DNA of 7,927 nucleotides from DATDRM01 sp035291705 (GTDB taxonomy: Bacteria > Chloroflexota > Anaerolineae > Anaerolineales > UBA4823). The notes beneath the pieces were generated by a model. The model was not told where the DNA came from and did not search any database. It saw only the letters and a program-made list of their open reading frames with translations. A program made the position numbers and the translations under genes. Below, in pieces: positions 6,219 through 7,927 of this stretch (the first letter of the stretch is position 1; each line of letters begins with the position of its first letter). The stretch spans positions 1 to 7,927 of the forward strand of contig DATDRM010000264.1 of assembly GCA_035291705.1 (NCBI GenBank), in the 5' to 3' direction.

Positions 6219-6892
6219 TGTCGATCAAGATTGCCCCTTCTTTGTTAACCGCCGACCTGGCGCGCCTGGGCGAGCAGGTAGGTGAAGCTGTGGCTGCCGG
6301 TGCCGATGCTATCCATGTCGATGTGATGGATGGCCGCTTCGTGCCAAACCTGACCTTTGGCCCTCTGATCGTCTCGGCTTTACACCCGATCACCCGCGTC
6401 GCGGGCGTCCCATTGGATGTGCACCTGATGGTTGAAAAACCGGAAGACCTGATCCCGCTCTACGCTCAGGCCGGCGCTGGCTTCCTGACCGTACACGTCG
6501 AGACCTGCCCTCACCTCCACCGCACCGTGCAGCAAATCAAGGAGCTGGGGGTTAAGGCTGGGGTCACACTCAACCCGGCAACCTCCCTGGCAAGCCTGGA
6601 AGAGATCTTGCCAGAGGTAGACCTGGTGCTGGTCATGTCGGTAAACCCTGGTTTTGGGGGGCAGTCTTATATCCCCAGCAGCACCGCCAAGATCGCCCGC
6701 CTGCGGCAGATGTTAAACGCGCGCGGCCTGGCGCATGTCGAGCTGGAAGTGGATGGTGGCGTCAAGGTGGACAATGCCGCCCAGATTGTGGCCGCCGGTG
6801 CGACGATGCTGGTAGTCGGCTCGGCGATCTTCAACTCGAACGCCTCGATCGCCGAAAACATGGCCGTCATGCGGCAGGCGCTCGCCAGGTAA
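6218..6892 (+). CDS. rpe: Ribulose-phosphate 3-epimerase
   Basis: This 224-residue TIM-barrel enzyme interconverts ribulose 5-phosphate and xylulose 5-phosphate. All signature elements are present: IAPSLL (5-10), HVDVMDGRFVPNLTFG (33-48), HLMVEKPE (69-76), VMSVNPGFGGQ (139-149), ELEVDGGV (175-182) and GSAIF (201-205). The metal ligands and general acid/base residues of the family match His33, Asp35, His69 and Asp179. The length is normal. The start codon shares its A with the rpiA stop codon, so the two enzymes that share ribulose 5-phosphate as substrate are translationally coupled. The gene runs convergently into the xylulokinase gene after a 75-bp gap in which I see no convincing terminator hairpin. 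Confidence 0.96.
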   Translation: MSIKIAPSLLTADLARLGEQVGEAVAAGADAIHVDVMDGRFVPNLTFGPLIVSALHPITRVAGVPLDVHLMVEKPEDLIPLYAQAGAGFLTVHVETCPHLHRTVQQIKELGVKAGVTLNPATSLASLEEILPEVDLVLVMSVNPGFGGQSYIPSSTAKIARLRQMLNARGLAHVELEVDGGVKVDNAAQIVAAGATMLVVGSAIFNSNASIAENMAVMRQALAR

Positions 6893-6967
6893 CCCTGCGT
6901 AGTTCTATCAATCAGCAGTCTTCCCACTCTATTGGATTCGAGGCATTTGCCGGTCAATATCGTGGCT

Positions 6968-7927
6968 TTAACCAGGCAAGTGCGCCTTTAATTTCCAGTA
7001 CGCCTCGCGGAACAGCGGCAGCAATTCCATATAAAGGGTGTGATTCTGCGGTTTGGGCTCTAACGGATCGTCGTACTCAGCCCATAACTGGGATGTGGTA
7101 CACGCATCGAGCCGGCCGATCCCAGCTCCGGCTAATAAACCCGCGCCGAGCGCCGACTGCTCGGTGGTCTTCAACCGTTGCACCGGCAGGCCAAAGACAT
7201 CCGCTACGATCTGTCCCCACAGCGGGCTGCGCGCCCCACCCCCGGCCAGGATGACCCGGGCTGGGCTCGCGCCGGTCTCGATTAGCACCCGGCAGGCTTC
7301 GTAGCAAGAAAAGGTCACCCCTTCCAGCACCGCCCGCACCAGCTCCGGGCGCCCGTGTTGCAGGGTTAATCCCAGGAACATCCCCCGCGCCAGCGGGTCC
7401 ATTAAAGGAGTACGCTCTCCGCTCAAGTAGGGTAAAAAGATCAGTCGCCGTGCGCCTGGGGGTACCTCTGCCGCCCAGGCGGTCATCCTCTGGTAAGCCC
7501 CCTCACCCTCCAGCTTAAAGACATTGTCCCGCAGCCAGCGCAGGGATCGCCCCGCGGACAGGGTGGCGCCCATCTTATACCAGCCGGCCTGCTCCCGCGT
7601 TGGCTCCAGGGCGCTGCAGAAAGTATGCATCCGGCCGGCTTGATCCACCTCGACCATAAAAGCCGGCAAGGCCAGCTGTCCGCCGGTGCTGATGGTCAGC
7701 AGCAGAGTCTCAGGATCAGTCACGCCCGCCCCCAGCAGGCTGGCAGGGGTGTCCCCCGCGCCGGTGATGACTGGAATCTCGGGTGGCAAGCCCAACAAAC
7801 TGGCTACGTCTGATCTGAGTTCTCCGGCGATGGCAATCGACGGTTTTACCGGCGGGAGCTGAGCAAAATTAATATCCAGCGCCGCCAACAGCTCCCCAGA
7901 CCAGTCCCGGGAACGCACGTCGAGCAG
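6968..7927 (-). CDS. xylB: FGGY-family carbohydrate kinase, probable xylulokinase (N-terminal part missing)
   Basis: 319 residues plus the TAA stop (6968-6970) are visible; the frame is open through the right edge, so the N-terminal domain lies outside. The GTG at 7918 is not a real start, because LLDV encoded just before it leads into RSRDWSGELL, a normal internal segment of FGGY kinases. Visible motifs are GAGDTPASLLGAG (about 7770-7725), whose Asp matches the catalytic base of xylulokinase. The others are YLSGERTPLMDPLARG (about 7430-7380) and the ATP-site LAGGGARSPLW (about 7250-7215), followed by EQSALGAGLLA. These fit xylulokinase better than glycerol or gluconate kinases. The enzyme would phosphorylate D-xylulose to xylulose 5-phosphate, the substrate or product of the convergent rpe. 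Exact sugar specificity within FGGY kinases cannot be proven from this part, since the missing N-terminal domain also lines the sugar site. Confidence 0.85.
   Translation of the reverse strand: MLDVRSRDWSGELLAALDINFAQLPPVKPSIAIAGELRSDVASLLGLPPEIPVITGAGDTPASLLGAGVTDPETLLLTISTGGQLALPAFMVEVDQAGRMHTFCSALEPTREQAGWYKMGATLSAGRSLRWLRDNVFKLEGEGAYQRMTAWAAEVPPGARRLIFLPYLSGERTPLMDPLARGMFLGLTLQHGRPELVRAVLEGVTFSCYEACRVLIETGASPARVILAGGGARSPLWGQIVADVFGLPVQRLKTTEQSALGAGLLAGAGIGRLDACTTSQLWAEYDDPLEPKPQNHTLYMELLPLFREAYWKLKAHLPG

Noticed and set aside
6893..6967. Possible terminator between rpe and the xylulokinase gene
   Set aside because: The best palindrome is GGCATTTGCC (4-base stem, 2-base loop) without a T-run, which is too weak to call.

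Overview
The window is a dense stretch of bacterial chromosome (GC-rich, roughly 55-60% by eye, short intergenic gaps) with eight protein genes, two of them cut by the window edges. The gene set and protein style resemble environmental Chloroflexota (Anaerolineae-like) genomes. The cues are a cyclic-2,3-diphosphoglycerate-synthetase-type GTPase in a bacterial setting, a sugar kinase/nucleotidyltransferase fusion, and an orphan winged-helix regulator with a degenerate receiver. This taxonomic guess is inference from memory, not a search result. I see no tRNA, rRNA, CRISPR array, transposase or phage gene.

Left block, + strand (1-3705): the C-terminal part of a COG2403-type predicted GTPase, then a beta-class DNA amino-methyltransferase, then a large two-domain protein joining an N-terminal GHMP sugar kinase to a C-terminal GalU-like nucleotidyltransferase. 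The genes lie 17 and 4 bp apart and look co-transcribed. The fusion is the most interesting gene here. It could turn a free sugar into a sugar 1-phosphate and then into an NDP-sugar on one polypeptide.

Middle (3705-4600): the fusion gene converges on a minus-strand OmpR/PhoB-type response regulator. The gap between them holds a heptamer-based inverted repeat (unit CACGTTT / AAACGTG) that could fold into a long hairpin. The regulator keeps the phospho-acceptor-like Asp but lacks the acidic pair, Thr and Lys of a working receiver. It has a clear sigma-70-like promoter and is divergent from the next operon.

Right block (4601-7927): an EamA-family membrane transporter, ribose-5-phosphate isomerase A and ribulose-phosphate 3-epimerase form an overlapping + strand operon (11-bp and 1-bp overlaps). 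A convergent minus-strand FGGY kinase, most likely xylulokinase, runs off the right edge. RpiA, Rpe and XylB meet at ribulose 5-phosphate and xylulose 5-phosphate, so this block is an entry point for pentoses into the non-oxidative pentose phosphate pathway. No complete new multi-gene system is evident. The fusion enzyme, the degenerate regulator and the heptamer repeat are the items to follow up.
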